From NCBI GenBank assembly GCA_030272155.1, contig CP126199.1:3274501-3338500 (forward strand): 64,000 nucleotides of DNA. Direction: 5' to 3'. Position 1 is the first letter of the stretch. Each line of letters opens with the position of its first letter. Position numbers and translations under genes: made by a program. Shown here piece after piece: positions 1-10,738 of the stretch. This DNA is from Tetradesmus obliquus (Eukaryota; Chlorophyta; Chlorophyceae; Sphaeropleales; Scenedesmaceae). The notes under the pieces were generated by a model. It saw only the letters and a program-made list of their open reading frames with translations, did no database searches and was not told the origin of the DNA.

Positions 1-217
1 CGGTGTCGGCACAGGCTGTGCTGCTGGTGGCAGTGCTATCAAGCAGCTTGCGTGCTGGAATTGGAAATGGAAGTGCCAGCGTCTGCAGTCAACACTTGCA
101 ACAAGTGCACAGCTTGTACAGTTTGCACTGCGACAGGCAGCCTGCAGCAACACTGGTAGAACTGGCTTCTGGTCCCGCAGATGCTCTCAACTGTTTGCCC
201 TGTGTTCCCCTCCGCAC

Positions 218-219
<2 letters not shown>

Positions 220-249
<30 letters not shown>

Positions 250-259
250 CTGCTGCCAG
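220..259 (+). repeat. CTG run before an acceptor
   Basis: Nine to ten CTG/GCT triplets end in TTCTGCTGCCAG, the acceptor of exon 260-346. Similar runs precede the acceptors at 833, 1914, 6411, 6882, 16279 and 21239. Confidence 0.85.
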
Positions 260-2119
260 GTACATAGCGCAGCTGCAGGTGGAGCAATGGAACTCCACCA
301 GCATAGACGCGCGCGTGGGCAACTACGAAAACCCCATGGACCCGCGGTGCGCCCAGCAGCAGTAGCAGCAGCAGCAGTATAAAGAGCTGCAGGCAACACA
401 CTTTGCAACAGCACAATGCAACGTAATGCGTACTTACATAGCTGGAAGGGACCCCCGCCAGCAGCAGCAGCGGCCGTCGGTAACAGTGTGAACGCTGGAT
501 ACAGCAAGCGTAACACCTGCTGCTGCCGCCGGACTGTTTGTGGCCCTAGAAGCAGCCGTATCACAGAAGCAGCGCTTGGTGCAGCCAGCTGAAGCGTCAT
601 CCTTGTGACAGCCAGCTGCATTGGGTGCCAAGCAGGCTCAGAAGCCGCAGGCTGTACAACAGCAGCAGCAGAACACTTTTGCAGAAGCACGATTTTTGGA
701 GACTGCGTTCGCATCCTAGGGTTGCTGGTGCTCAATGTGCCTCCTTAGCTGTTCCTGTCTGATGTGCGGCAAATGGGTGGTGTTTATACTTGCTGCACGC
801 TGCCCTGTTGCTGCTGCTGCTGCTGCTGCCAGGAGCCCCATGGGCTTCACCTTCTACCTGGCCATCATCAACAACATCTTCAGCATAGCAGGGTTGGCAG
901 GCGTGCTCAATGCACAGGTACAGCTGCAGCAACACATATACACACGGTGGCCTGCAACGTGTTGGCAACTTGCATCTGCTGCAGCGGTTGTGAAGTATCA
1001 AGCTATTGCAAGTGCCTACGCAATGCATTTGTACTGCCTATGCCAAGACCTGCACATTGCACAGCCTGGAGGCCCGTGCCAGCACCACCACGCTTGTACC
1101 TATCAGCGCCTGGTGTGCATGGACCTCACATGTCTCATGCTGCTGACAAGTACTTGCTCATGGCTGCTTGATAACCAGCAACAGCTTGCCAGCCGCGGCT
1201 GCAGCACCATCTTGCAAAATCAAACTTGTTCCAAGCTGCCGCTGCATGTCTGCTGTCATTTTGCGCGTCATGTGTGCTGCTGCCTCCATTGTGGCGTGCA
1301 GCGTGAGCTGGTGATCGCGTTCTTTGCCTACAACGCGGCACAGATGGTGCTCAGCTTCCACTTCTTCGTGGACATGGCCACAGACGCAGGTGGGGGCACA
1401 TAAACGTGCACCACATCCTTAATGTGTTGTGCAACACGCCTTGTTGCAGTGCTGCTTCTTGCATCTCGTACACACAGATGGTGCTCAGCTTCCACTTCTT
1501 CGTGGACATGGTCACAGACGCAGGTGGGTCGTAGCTTGCGCACAACACATCCCTGGTATGTTCAAGAGCACACCATGTTACAGTGCTGCTTCTTGCACAG
1601 TGCTCAGCTTCCACTTCTTCGTGGACATGGTGACAGACGCAGGTGGGGGCACAGGCGCCACAAACTATGGGATGGTACTGTGTTTACAAGCATGCTGCTG
1701 CTTGCATCTGTGACGCATACCTGCAACTCTCAGTAGTGGTTCCGCTTGCTGCTCAAACAGCTTTGCTGCTGCGCGGCCTGGCCACCGCCTGAACATCGCC
1801 TGGTGCAGCCGCCCTGCTTGCACGCTTCAAACTGCTACACATACTTCAATCACAGCCCACTGCTGCTGCTGCTGCCGCTGCTGCTGCTGTTGCTGCTCCT
1901 GCTGCTGCCGCAGGCATCAACTACAGCGGCGAGCCTCCCATGCTGACCGCGTACGAAAAAGCCTCTGCTGCCTTCCTGTTCTTCAACTTTGTGCTGTCTG
2001 TGGCGGCCACCGTGTTTGCGATGCGCGCGGTGGACGAGATTCGCAGTAAGCAGCGCGAGGAGTACAACCGGCTGACGGTGCTGTCTGATACGCTGGCCTT
2101 TGAGGCAGACCATCCATGA
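260..2119 (+). CDS. Four-helix membrane protein, 3' exons (5' end outside window)
   Basis: Four exons join in phase: 260-346, 833-917, 1302-1389 and 1914-2119 (TGA at 2117-2119). The upstream part lies before the window. The second exon encodes a hydrophobic stretch beginning MGFTFYLAIINN, the third reads RELVIAFFAYNAAQMVLSFH, and the last holds AAFLFFNFVLSVAATVFAMR followed by a charged tail (DEIRSKQREEYNRL). This suggests at least three membrane helices and a cytosolic C-terminus. Three introns end in long CTG runs before the acceptor. The third intron contains two further copies of the exon 3 end with its donor. I do not recognise the family; it may be a lineage-specific tetraspan protein. 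Gene existence is well supported by phase agreement; function is unknown. Confidence 0.72.
1341..1650 (+). repeat. Exon-edge echo: exon 3 end plus donor, three copies
   Basis: The last ~45 bases of exon 3 and its donor (…ACGCAG|GTGGG) recur at about 1475-1525 and 1601-1650, 134 and 119 bp apart and almost identical. Only the first copy is preceded by the open frame RELVIAFF, so the later two lie in the intron. Intron sequence (tgctgcttcttgca) is repeated along with the exon piece. Confidence 0.85.
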
Positions 2120-2524
2120 GCAGCAGTCGTGAATCATGGCATGAAGGAGGGTTGAGTCGGCACTGCTGACGCGGCAGCAGCGCAGCAGCAGCAGCTTTGC
2201 AAGCTCGCAGAGCCTGCTGCCGGGCATGCGTTTGGCCCTTCAGGCGCATCGACCGCAACTTGCAACAGCAGGCTGCTCAGCGCTGCGCAGCAGGCCGCGG
2301 CGGCAGCAGTGCATCCCATTGGCAGGAATGCAGCACGGAGCCAGCTGTTGTCATTGTAACTGCTGGCGGTGCTTGGCAGTCTGACGTGTTACTCGTGCCC
2401 AGCTGCAGTGTTGTACTTGATCAAGTGTTATTTGCCAAAGACATACACGACGTGTCTCATAGCGTGGCGACGTCCACTGATGTGATGCTATTGCTGATGT
2501 GATGTTGCATTGTGCTTAAATGCT

Positions 2525-2529
2525 TGTAA
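2525..2529 (+). terminator. Candidate TGTAA 3'-end signal of the membrane-protein gene
   Basis: TGTAA is the usual polyadenylation signal in chlorophycean algae. This one lies about 400 bases after the stop codon at 2119, a normal 3' UTR length for such genomes. Confidence 0.4.
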
Positions 2530-3077
2530 TGTATGCAATCGGCAACTTTCTTCATATACAACTAGTACTACAAGTTTAGTATCTTGATGTCTGCTGAACC
2601 TTGGGCAAGCAGGGACCAAACAAAGCAGGGGCCTGGCTGCTCTGGCAGTGCCAAGCTGGCCGCAACTTGAAGCTGCCATTAGTGATGGTACACATGTCCA
2701 GGGGCACTTCATATTGACGACAGTTGCTTCTGCCAGTGCAGCCCGCAGCTTGTTGCAGCTGGCGGCAGCATCTGCTGAACAACAACAGGTCATACGGAGC
2801 ATGACGCATGCAAGGCATTCACTGCAGATGTGTATGCATTTTTTCGCAGATTTAAAACTGCGGGTGACGCAGCGCTGTGTGGCTAGCCACAATGTGCCTG
2901 CTTCATTCACAACTGTAGCGGCAGTGACCCAGCACCAAATGATCAGGCTTACTGGCATGAAGCCTTGCAGACCTGGCACAAGCAAGCTGCGCGCCTTGTC
3001 TTGCATGCGCTGCTGGGCCACAGAGTATAAGCCAGCCCAGCTGCTGATGCTGACTGTGAAATCGCTGTCATGACTAA
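2530..3077. other. Intergenic or 3' UTR, no gene recognised
   Basis: Both strands have moderately long frames here, but neither shows a domain or credible splice signals. It lies between two convergent gene ends, so it is probably 3' UTR sequence. Confidence 0.4.
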
Positions 3078-3524
3078 TCAGTAGCTTTCCGACGGCGGCT
3101 GTATGCCAGCAAACAGCTTCACCTGCACCACATCCACGCCATCCACCACAGCCAGGCTCACCCCTGCACTGCTGCTGCTGCTGCTGGCGGCAGCAGCAGC
3201 AGCCGGCGCATGTTGCATTATTTGCAGCAGCTTGGCCATGCTGAGCTGGTTGGAGCCGGCACTCAACGGCACTACTACCTCTGGCTGCTGCTGCTGCTGC
3301 TGTTGATTGGTGCTAGCTATAGCTTGGCCATACTGCTCAGAAGGTGATGATAGCAAGCACTGACAGGGTCCTGTTGGGGGCAGCAGCTGCACTGTGTTGC
3401 TCTGGGACCGCAGATACGACGCTGCTGCTGCGATTTCGCTTGCTGATGCAAGCGGCTGTAGCCGCTGCTGCTGCTGGTGTTGCTGCTCCTGCTGCTGCTG
3501 CACTTGCTGCGGTTTTCCAGAGTC
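3078..3524 (-). CDS. Terminal exon of a Gln/Ala-rich protein
   Basis: The minus strand has an acceptor (CTGCAG|GACTCTGG) at 3524 and 148 codons to a stop at 3078. The translation is low-complexity at first (poly-Q, then AAAASYLRSQ) and ends in an ordinary-looking segment: SAGSNQLSMAKLLQIMQHAP, a short Ala/Ser run, then GVSLAVVDGVDVVQVKLF. Upstream exons, expected between 3525 and about 4150, could not be assigned. The gene would be divergent from MRTO4. The family is unknown. The frame could be fortuitous because CAG runs are open in several frames, but the non-repetitive C-terminus argues for real coding. Confidence 0.42.
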   Translation of the reverse strand, partial: DSGKPQQVQQQQEQQHQQQQRLQPLASASEIAAAASYLRSQSNTVQLLPPTGPCQCLLSSPSEQYGQAIASTNQQQQQQQPEVVVPLSAGSNQLSMAKLLQIMQHAPAAAAAASSSSSSAGVSLAVVDGVDVVQVKLFAGIQPPSESY

Positions 3525-4416
3525 CTGCAGTAAACAGCACATTCAGCATGAATGGTAGGGTGGTGCGCCTTGTCTGATAGCACTGACATCAAGACATCAC
3601 CTTTGCCACCAGCATCTGACACATGGCAAAGCCGCTTTGCTGGCGGCCAGCAGATGAAGCAACAGCACTCAGAAGCTACGAAATGGTGCACTGATGATGA
3701 GAGCTTGTGAAGGAGCTGTGGTTCATAATGCAAGTAGGCCTGCTGGCAGTGCTGGCAGAGCAGTGAGCCAAGACAAACCTGCATCTGTTGATGTGCCAGC
3801 CTGTGGGATGCAGAACTGCCTTGTTGATGGCGCTGTTCAGTCTGTACTACGTAGTGTTGGGTGGTTGATACTGCCTGCTGCTGTGCGTGATCAAGCACGA
3901 CAAGTGTCAGGCGGATGGCAAGCTGCTAGCATGCAACACACCAAACAGCAGAGATTCAGGTCCAATGTGGCAGCAGCAGTGACATACACAAGTATGCTTC
4001 TGCTTTTGGCTTGTCAAAGTTGAAACCCAGCACGATTGAGCACAGCGGGTGTCACGAGCGGGCGGGCTGGGTCTGCAGAGAAATGGCTGCCTCCACTGCT
4101 GGACATGGAAGAACAACAGGCACATTAACACGTCAGGTTTCAACCGCCAACTCACAACAATGCTTTCTTTGCGCCTTTAACAACTGATTTTGTTAGGAAG
4201 TTACGCGATAAGGAGAGCTGCAAGTCAAAACACGCTTTGCCGTCAGATTTGCCGTCACCAGTGTCGAAGTGCCCAACCCGCTGCTGCCCTGCACATCTAT
4301 CAAGTCAATAACATATATTATAGCTTATTGAAGCCTCTTTCGATTGGTACAATAAAACATAACTAGCAGCGCCAAGGTTCAGCACAGCAGCAGCAGCACC
4401 AGCACCAGCAGCAGCC
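3525..4416. other. Intergenic stretch between the Gln/Ala-rich gene and MRTO4
   Basis: I see no supported exon. It should hold the 5' exons or promoter of the minus-strand gene and the MRTO4 promoter. The 200 bases before the MRTO4 ATG are AT-richer than the surroundings. Confidence 0.4.
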
Positions 4417-6829
4417 ATGCCAAAAAGCAAACGCAACAAAGTTGGTGCGTGGAGTGCCTTCTGCAGCAGTTCCGTGATCACGTGAACTTAGTTGTAACGT
4501 GGCCTAGCTGCCTGCTTGCAGTGAGCCTCACCAAGGCAAAGAAGAAGGACAGAACATGGAAGGAGGGGCTCATAACACAAGTCCGCAACGCCGCAGAGGA
4601 GTGAGTCACTGTGCAAGAACAAGCCATAAAAGACTGTGTAGTCATTGCTATGTTGTTTGTGATGCCACAGCAGCTGCAGTGCATAGCATGTGCTTGCATA
4701 GGCCTTTCAAGCACAGCGTACATGCTGCAAGCCTGGAGACAGCCAGGCTTATCAGGGGCTTTGTTGTACACACCGCGTCAGCTGCTTGATTACTTCGTGG
4801 TTGGCGGCTCCCAAGCAACCCCCATTGCTCATGCTGCCATGCCCACCTCTCTCTTCACTCGTCGCAATGTGTGCCTGTTCCATGTGCATGGCCGCAGGTT
4901 CCCCTCTGTGTGCCTGTTCCGCTACCACAACATGCGCAATGAGCTGTTCAAAGACCTCAGGGAGCAGCTCAAGGACAGCAGCAGGTAAGCCAGACAGCCT
5001 ACCACAGCAGCAGCAGCAGCAACGGGCGGCTGGAGCGGCCAGCAGCAGGCGGCGTGAACACCATTACGCACACAAGTTCTAGCTGTTGCTGTCGCACCAG
5101 CAGCGGCAGCAGGCATGCAGGCACAGCAGAAATGTTGCCTCTCACCTGCAACTGACCAATGCGCTGCACACCAGCCAGGCTTGACGCAGTGCAATCAGCC
5201 ATGGAAGACGCACCCATGCCTTGGAATCTGCAGTGGCACTTATATTTGTCATCATGCGCTATGCAGCTGTGACAATTAAACCGCAGCAATGGCCTATGCT
5301 GTTTTCTGTCGCTGCAGCTGGACGTCGCTGCACGTGCACACAATGATTGCACACATTGATTCACTTCCATTTGCAGGTTTGTGATGGGCAGCAACAAGGT
5401 GCTGCAGGTGGCTCTGGGCAAGACACCCGCTGATGAGCTGCGCACCGGCCTGAGCCAGATCAGTGCCAAGCTGGCCGGGCATGTGGGGCTGCTCTTCACA
5501 CGCATGGCCAAGGACGAGGTGCGTAGGTTTTGTGTTATTTTTTGGGGTTTGGGTCTTAGCGTTGACAGCGTTCTGAATGGTCACCACTGGCGCTTGGCAT
5601 AGGACGAGGTGTGGGGAGGTAGAGGGTGCATGCGCTGACCGAGCAGGTGGCTGGTGTGCAGCCTTGCTGCTGGCGCGGCAGATACAGTGCCCGCTGATGC
5701 TGCGGAATCATCAGTTCTTATGCTGACGTGTTCCTCATGTTGTGTTGCTTGTGACGCGCCTCATCACCTGCAGGTTGTGGCGGCGCTTGAGGAGGGTGCA
5801 CGAGGAGGATTTGCGCATGCAGGCAGATCTCAGTCGCTCAAACTCTATTGCACTGCACTGCATTTGTCCTGTTGTAGGTGATGGTGGCGCTCGAGGAGGT
5901 GCATGAGGTGAACTTTGCTCGCAAACATCAGTACTAAAAACATGTATGGTCAATATCCCCGCAGGTGGTGGCGGCGCTGGAGGAGGTCCATGAGGAGGAC
6001 TTTGCGCGTGCAGGCAGCGCCGCAGGCCAGGAGTTCAAGCTGGCCGCCGGCCCGCTGTCCAACGCCACAGGCCCGCTGCCGCACACGCTGGAGCCGACGC
6101 TGCGCAAGCATGGGCTGCCGACAAAGCTCAACAAGGGCGTGGTGGAGCTGCTGGCAGACCACGTGGTGGGTGGGGGCAGGATGTGTTGCAAACATTGAAG
6201 GTGTGGTTGTGGCAGCTGGGAGGGCAGTCAGCTGCGTAGCTCATCTTCAGTTGCCAATGCTTGCAAGATATTTTCAAGCCGTAGCGGAGCACTGCGCTGG
6301 CAAACCCAAACGTTACGCACGAGCCGCAACAGCTGCTGTTGAATCACAGCGTACAGAGTTATTGACTATGGGGATGTTGCCATTGCGACTGCTGCTGCTG
6401 CTGCTGCCAGGTGTGCCGTGCTGGCCAGACGCTGGACCCCAACCAGGCTGCGCTGCTGCGCGTGTTTGGAGTGAAGATGGCCACCTTCAGGCTGACACCG
6501 CTGGCCTGGTGGAGCAGTGATGGTGAGCATTCTAGTTTGATTGGGTCACAGGTGGGACTCGTGTTGCATGGTCAGCACATCGCTGAAGGCCAATGGCGGG
6601 AGACATGAGCAGCAGCAGCAGCAGCAGCAGCCAGCTGCCTACCTGCTGCCGCATATGTTTCCTCGTTGCTGTTCAGACACCGTGCCGCATGCGCTGCCAT
6701 CACAGGTTGACAGACATTTTCCGCACCATCCCTGCAGCAGTCCTAGCCGCTCTGCTGCCTGCCCAACATATGCAGCACTGCTGCGGCTGGAGTGCTGCCT
6801 GCTGCCTCGGCCTCACTTGCCCACCTGTG

Positions 6830-6877
<48 letters not shown>

Positions 6878-7018
6878 GCAGGCGATGTGTTTGAGGAGCT
6901 GAATGAGTACGATGGCAACCCAGATGAGGATGGAGAGCCTGACAGCGGCCTGATGGAGGACGACGCAGCAGCAGCAGCAGCAGCAGCAGGGGAGCAGCAG
7001 CAGGGGGATGACTCATGA
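4417..7018 (+). CDS. MRTO4: mRNA turnover protein 4 homologue, ribosome assembly factor
   Basis: Seven exons join in phase to 261 aa: 4417-4444, 4522-4600, 4898-4984, 5377-5518, 5965-6165, 6411-6522 and 6882-7018. The N-terminus MPKSKRNKVVSLTKAKKKDR and the motifs NMRNELFKDLR, GSNKVLQVALGK, HVGLLFTRMAKDE and HGLPTKLNKGVVELL are those of the Mrt4 family. This uL10-like protein holds the P-stalk site on pre-60S particles in the nucleus and is later exchanged for the P0 stalk protein. The spacing from LITQVR to NMRN matches the human protein with no gap, so no exon is missing. The C-terminus is acidic with an Ala run ([19 protein letters not shown]), as is common for this family. Two echoes of the exon 5 start lie in the intron before it. 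Donor 3 is followed by a CAG run, and acceptors 6 and 7 are preceded by CTG runs. Confidence 0.93.
5774..6010 (+). repeat. Exon-edge echo: start of MRTO4 exon 5, three copies
   Basis: The acceptor and first ~45-55 bases of exon 5 (from 5965, encoding VVAALEEVHEED) are preceded by two similar copies beginning at 5774 and 5878, each after its own AG. The copies are diverged: one has a frameshift giving GARGGFA, the other reads on into intron. A weaker copy of the exon 4 end lies near 5600. Confidence 0.75.
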
Positions 7019-7421
7019 GGGCACAGCAGCTGGCTGGCTGGCCGGCGCAGCATTTGAACATAGGTGAGCCTTGCAACTGCCAAGAAGCGCTTTGGGGGTG
7101 TGCACGGCGCGGATGCTGCTTGTGCGATGTATTGTGCTGCAACAGCAGTGGATGCACTGAATGCACTGCCAGCTGCCGCCTAGCCAACTGCGGGGGTGCT
7201 CTGCCGCTCCTGCGTCCCGGCCCTGCTGCTTCAGCTCTGAGCGGGCGGGGTGTGGCTGCTACAGGGCGGCACACAGCACAGCCCTTGCTGCACTAAGGTG
7301 CCCAGGCAGAGATGTGCCTGATGCTGCACAAAGGCCAGCATGACATTGCGATTTCAAATGATTTGAAACACATTGAAACGCATGCGCTATGGAGGTGCAC
7401 CTTGCTGGTCACAGAGAGCGC

Positions 7422-7426
7422 TGTAA
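7422..7426 (+). terminator. Candidate TGTAA 3'-end signal of MRTO4
   Basis: TGTAA lies about 400 bases after the MRTO4 stop. Another TGTAA occurs at 7886-7890, so the true site is uncertain. Confidence 0.35.
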
Positions 7427-8942
7427 AGATGCCGCAGGATGCCATAGTCAGGCAGATGTGGCAACCAAACGTCTGCAATGATGCGTATGCTCTGCTTGCA
7501 GGCCTTTGGACATGCAGCTGTGCAGTGTGGAGCGACAGATACAGCAGGACACTGAATCTGGTTTGGGCGTCGCCGTAGGACAGCCTCTGCCTTCAGCACT
7601 GCTTACAAAAGAAGTGCGGTGCAGCGTCGGCAGTGTTACCCCTGCCACCATGGGATCAGCATAGTCTGAGCAGGGCTCGGGCGTCCAACATCAGTAGTGA
7701 CATCTTGCCAACATAGACTTTGGCACGAGTAGCGTGGCCCAGAGTTACATCCGCGGTGATGCGGTTGTAGTGCAACGATCGTGTCTATTGCTGCGTTGGT
7801 TCTGCGCTGGGTGCGTGGATGTGCTGCTGATAGCCTGCAGGGCATTGCTACAGGTCATGCTGTTGTCCAGCAGGCCATGTGACTGTGTAAGTATACTTTA
7901 CAATTATAACTGTCAGAGGCAAAGCGTACACAAAATCGCTGGTTGACCGGCCCCCACGCAGAGACGGCAATGCAGGCAGCAGCAGCGGCGGCAACATTGG
8001 CAGGAGCGGGGGTCAGCAGAGCGGCAGGACAGGGCGCAGAGGGAGTGATGGGGCCACAGGCACAAGTGGTAGTGATAGTGATGGTTGTGGGGGTGGCGGT
8101 GTTCAGAAGCAACAGCAGGGGCAGGTAGTGGGGCCAGGGGCAGTAGGGCAGTGGGGCTGGTGCAGAGTCTCGCTGGTGCTGGGAGTGGATGGGAAGGCAA
8201 AGGGGTGCTGCAGCAGCAGCAGCAGCAGCAGCAGCTCGGGTTCAGGGTCAGCTGGGTGGTGGGCGTGGCGGCAGCAAGCCTCGGGATGGTGGCGGCGGCA
8301 GGCGGGGTGGGTGGGGTAGCTGCGGTAGCGGTGGCAAGTAACAAGATGGGAATCCAACGTTCCAAAGGTAACATGATCACGGCAGCAGCGTATGTTGTTC
8401 AAGCAAAAGTAGGGACGATGTTAAAGTACTATCGATCGAAACTAGACATTGACTTGCTTCGAAACAACACATGGTGCTGACAGCGCTGCTGGAGCTCCGT
8501 TCCACCCCTCGCTTAGGAACGCCGATCGCAATCTTTACTGTCACGCTCCCCCAGCAACGTTCAATTAACAAAAACAGCACTTGAAAGAAACCTGTCGGCA
8601 CCAGTACGTATGGGGGAAACCAAAGGTGACACAGCTGGCACAGCAGTTGTACATTGTACATGTGGCAGACCATGCAGGACGGTCCTTCAGTGCTACTAGC
8701 TATTCACACAGTGTTGAATTCATTTGCACGTCTGCTGTGGTGAATTGTGGTGAGGTGCAGTGGCTATACCCCTGGAGGACATACTATTCACTTGCATGGC
8801 TAAACATTGGGCAGCCGCAGACGCGATGCAAGAAACCTGCGGGTTGCAGCACTGCTAGCAGCAAGCGCTTGCTTTCATCGAGACCATGGATCAGCTGCTT
8901 TTGCATAGCTGCTCAAACCAGCCGCTGTCGCTGTCCTTGCAG
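7427..8942. other. No supported gene; unplaced 5' exons possible
   Basis: The stretch contains GT-rich and CAG-rich low-complexity sequence (about 7970-8340). Earlier exons of the membrane-protein gene that resumes at 8943 may lie here, but I found none that joins in phase. Confidence 0.35.
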
Positions 8943-9578
8943 CTTTCAACAAGGGCCTGACCTACATCATTGCAGCAACAGGTGCGCCTGCGGGCCGCAG
9001 GCAGGGAGGATGGCGCTGCCTGTCTCTTGGTTAGCCGTGTGTGCTGCCCAGCAGCCGCAGTCATGCTTATTTTGCTTTTGCGACTGCCTTCTCTGTAGTG
9101 ACTACCATGTGACTTCGATGTTGCAGCGGCGTGCCCAACTGACCAATATGTGTTGGTTGTTATGCTGCCACCGCTGCCGCTGCGCCACTCTGTGGGCGAA
9201 TGCACACCTGCAGGTACTGTTACCACCACTCTGTTGGTGCTGTACCTTGCTGCCTTTGAGGGCAGCAATACCCGTTGGACTACACCACGCATTCTTGCAG
9301 CGTATGCGCTGGGCATAGCACTGCTTGTGCTGCTGAACGGCGTCATAGCCCTGCTGCTGCGGATGACTTGTGGGGGCCAGGGCGCCTCAACTGACGAGCA
9401 GAAAGAGGCAGCGTCAAAAGCGGCATTGCTGCCGATCTATAGTGCTGCTGCAGCCAACAGCAGTGTGGCTGCAGGCTCAGGCATGGTGCAGGGCAAGCCA
9501 GTTGCTTTTAAGCATGGCACGGTAGAGGCAGCAGCACCGGGGCATGCTGTGTGTACACTTGTCACGGTGGCAGGATAG
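8943..9578 (+). CDS. Membrane protein, last two exons
   Basis: Exon 8943-8981 (FNKGLTYIIAAT) follows a good acceptor (CTTGCAG) and joins in phase to 9127-9578, which ends with a stop at 9578. The combined frame contains two hydrophobic helices, TVTTTLLVLYLAAFE and ILAAYALGIALLVLLNGVIA, then a polar tail rich in Ala and Lys. This looks like the C-terminal part of a multi-span membrane protein. The preceding exons were not found, and the family is not recognised. The phase match and the well-formed helices support a real gene; the call as a whole is moderate. Confidence 0.55.
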
Positions 9579-10738
9579 GCTGTCCCGCAGCCCACGCAGA
9601 AGCAGGTGGTTCTGTGTTAGACAATCGTGTTTGCACAGTTGGCGAGCTGCAGTTGCAGCTGTGCCGTAACAGCGTTGCAGCTGGTTGCACCGAGAGAGCC
9701 TTATCAGCCACTGGGCCGAGGATGGCTGCTGCCGCGCGGCGCACTTGTCGGATCTTGCTGTAGCGCTGCGCTAACAACGTGGCGCCCTTGCAGGGTTTTA
9801 GGACCGCGGTTAACTTGTGTGTTTGCAAGCGCGCTTAAAAAGCAGCAGTGGCGCTTTGGGTTGAGTAAATTACTGACCACATGTTTACGCGTACACGTGA
9901 AGCGTGTTCAGCGGAACTGTTTGTTGGCTGTGTTGACACTGACGGGCTGCGTGAATGGATAAGTGTGTGCTACACACTCGGCGATAGCATGCACGTGACA
10001 GACAATTCCTCAACAGCTTTCTTCTGTGTCAACACCACATGTTACCAATTGGCCAAAGCACTGTGCCACGATATGTGAGTCGCCAACTGCGCACAGACAT
10101 CCACAAGTGTCACAGCTCAAGGACCCCTTTTGTGCCACTGACAACCATTTGTACTACAAATGCTAGTAGCACAGGGTCACTATATTCGCCCCAGGCCTTT
10201 TTTTGCCTGTCCGCCTCAGCCCTTCCTGTGGCTGCTCCACTCATCGTTGGTCACCTGCTGCAGCCGCCGCTCCCCTCCCATGCTGGCATCGTACTGCAGC
10301 ACGCAGCGTGACAGCCCAGTGCCGTTCCTGCAGCCGCCAGCCACGTCAGCAGCAGCAGCAGCAGCAGCGCACAGTGCTTGTCAATTGACTGCCAACACGC
10401 TCTGCAAGTGCAGAAACTAATCGGCAGTTGCGCACACAGCTACTAGCTGCAACGGGCCAGTGTGGCGCTTATACAAGCTGGCAGGACATACATAATGCAA
10501 AACACTGCACATGACAGGCCGGGATCAAGGCATCACCAAGCATGGGCGCAAGAGCAACGCGGCAGCACTGCAATGCCTGAGATCAAATACACGTTGCAGC
10601 AGCTGCGGGCCCTGTCAGCATGGCTGCTACAGCTGTCACCCAGGACTTCATATTGACTGCCTGCTCAGCCATCTGCATCACGCTCACACTAACTGTCTCT
10701 GTCTGCAGCAGCAATGTCGCGCAGCCATCTGTACCTAC
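9579..10738. other. Intergenic between convergent genes, nothing recognised
   Basis: This is probably 3' UTR of the flanking genes. There is a short CAG run at about 10350 and no credible exon. Confidence 0.4.

Noticed and set aside
2488..3021. 177-codon minus-strand frame
   Set aside because: Cys-rich and without any recognisable motif. It overlaps an equally plausible plus-strand frame, so neither is supported.
7913..8380. Minus-strand frame with a hydrophobic, Pro/Ala/His-rich sequence
   Set aside because: Low-complexity composition from GT- and CAG-rich DNA, and no splice or domain support.
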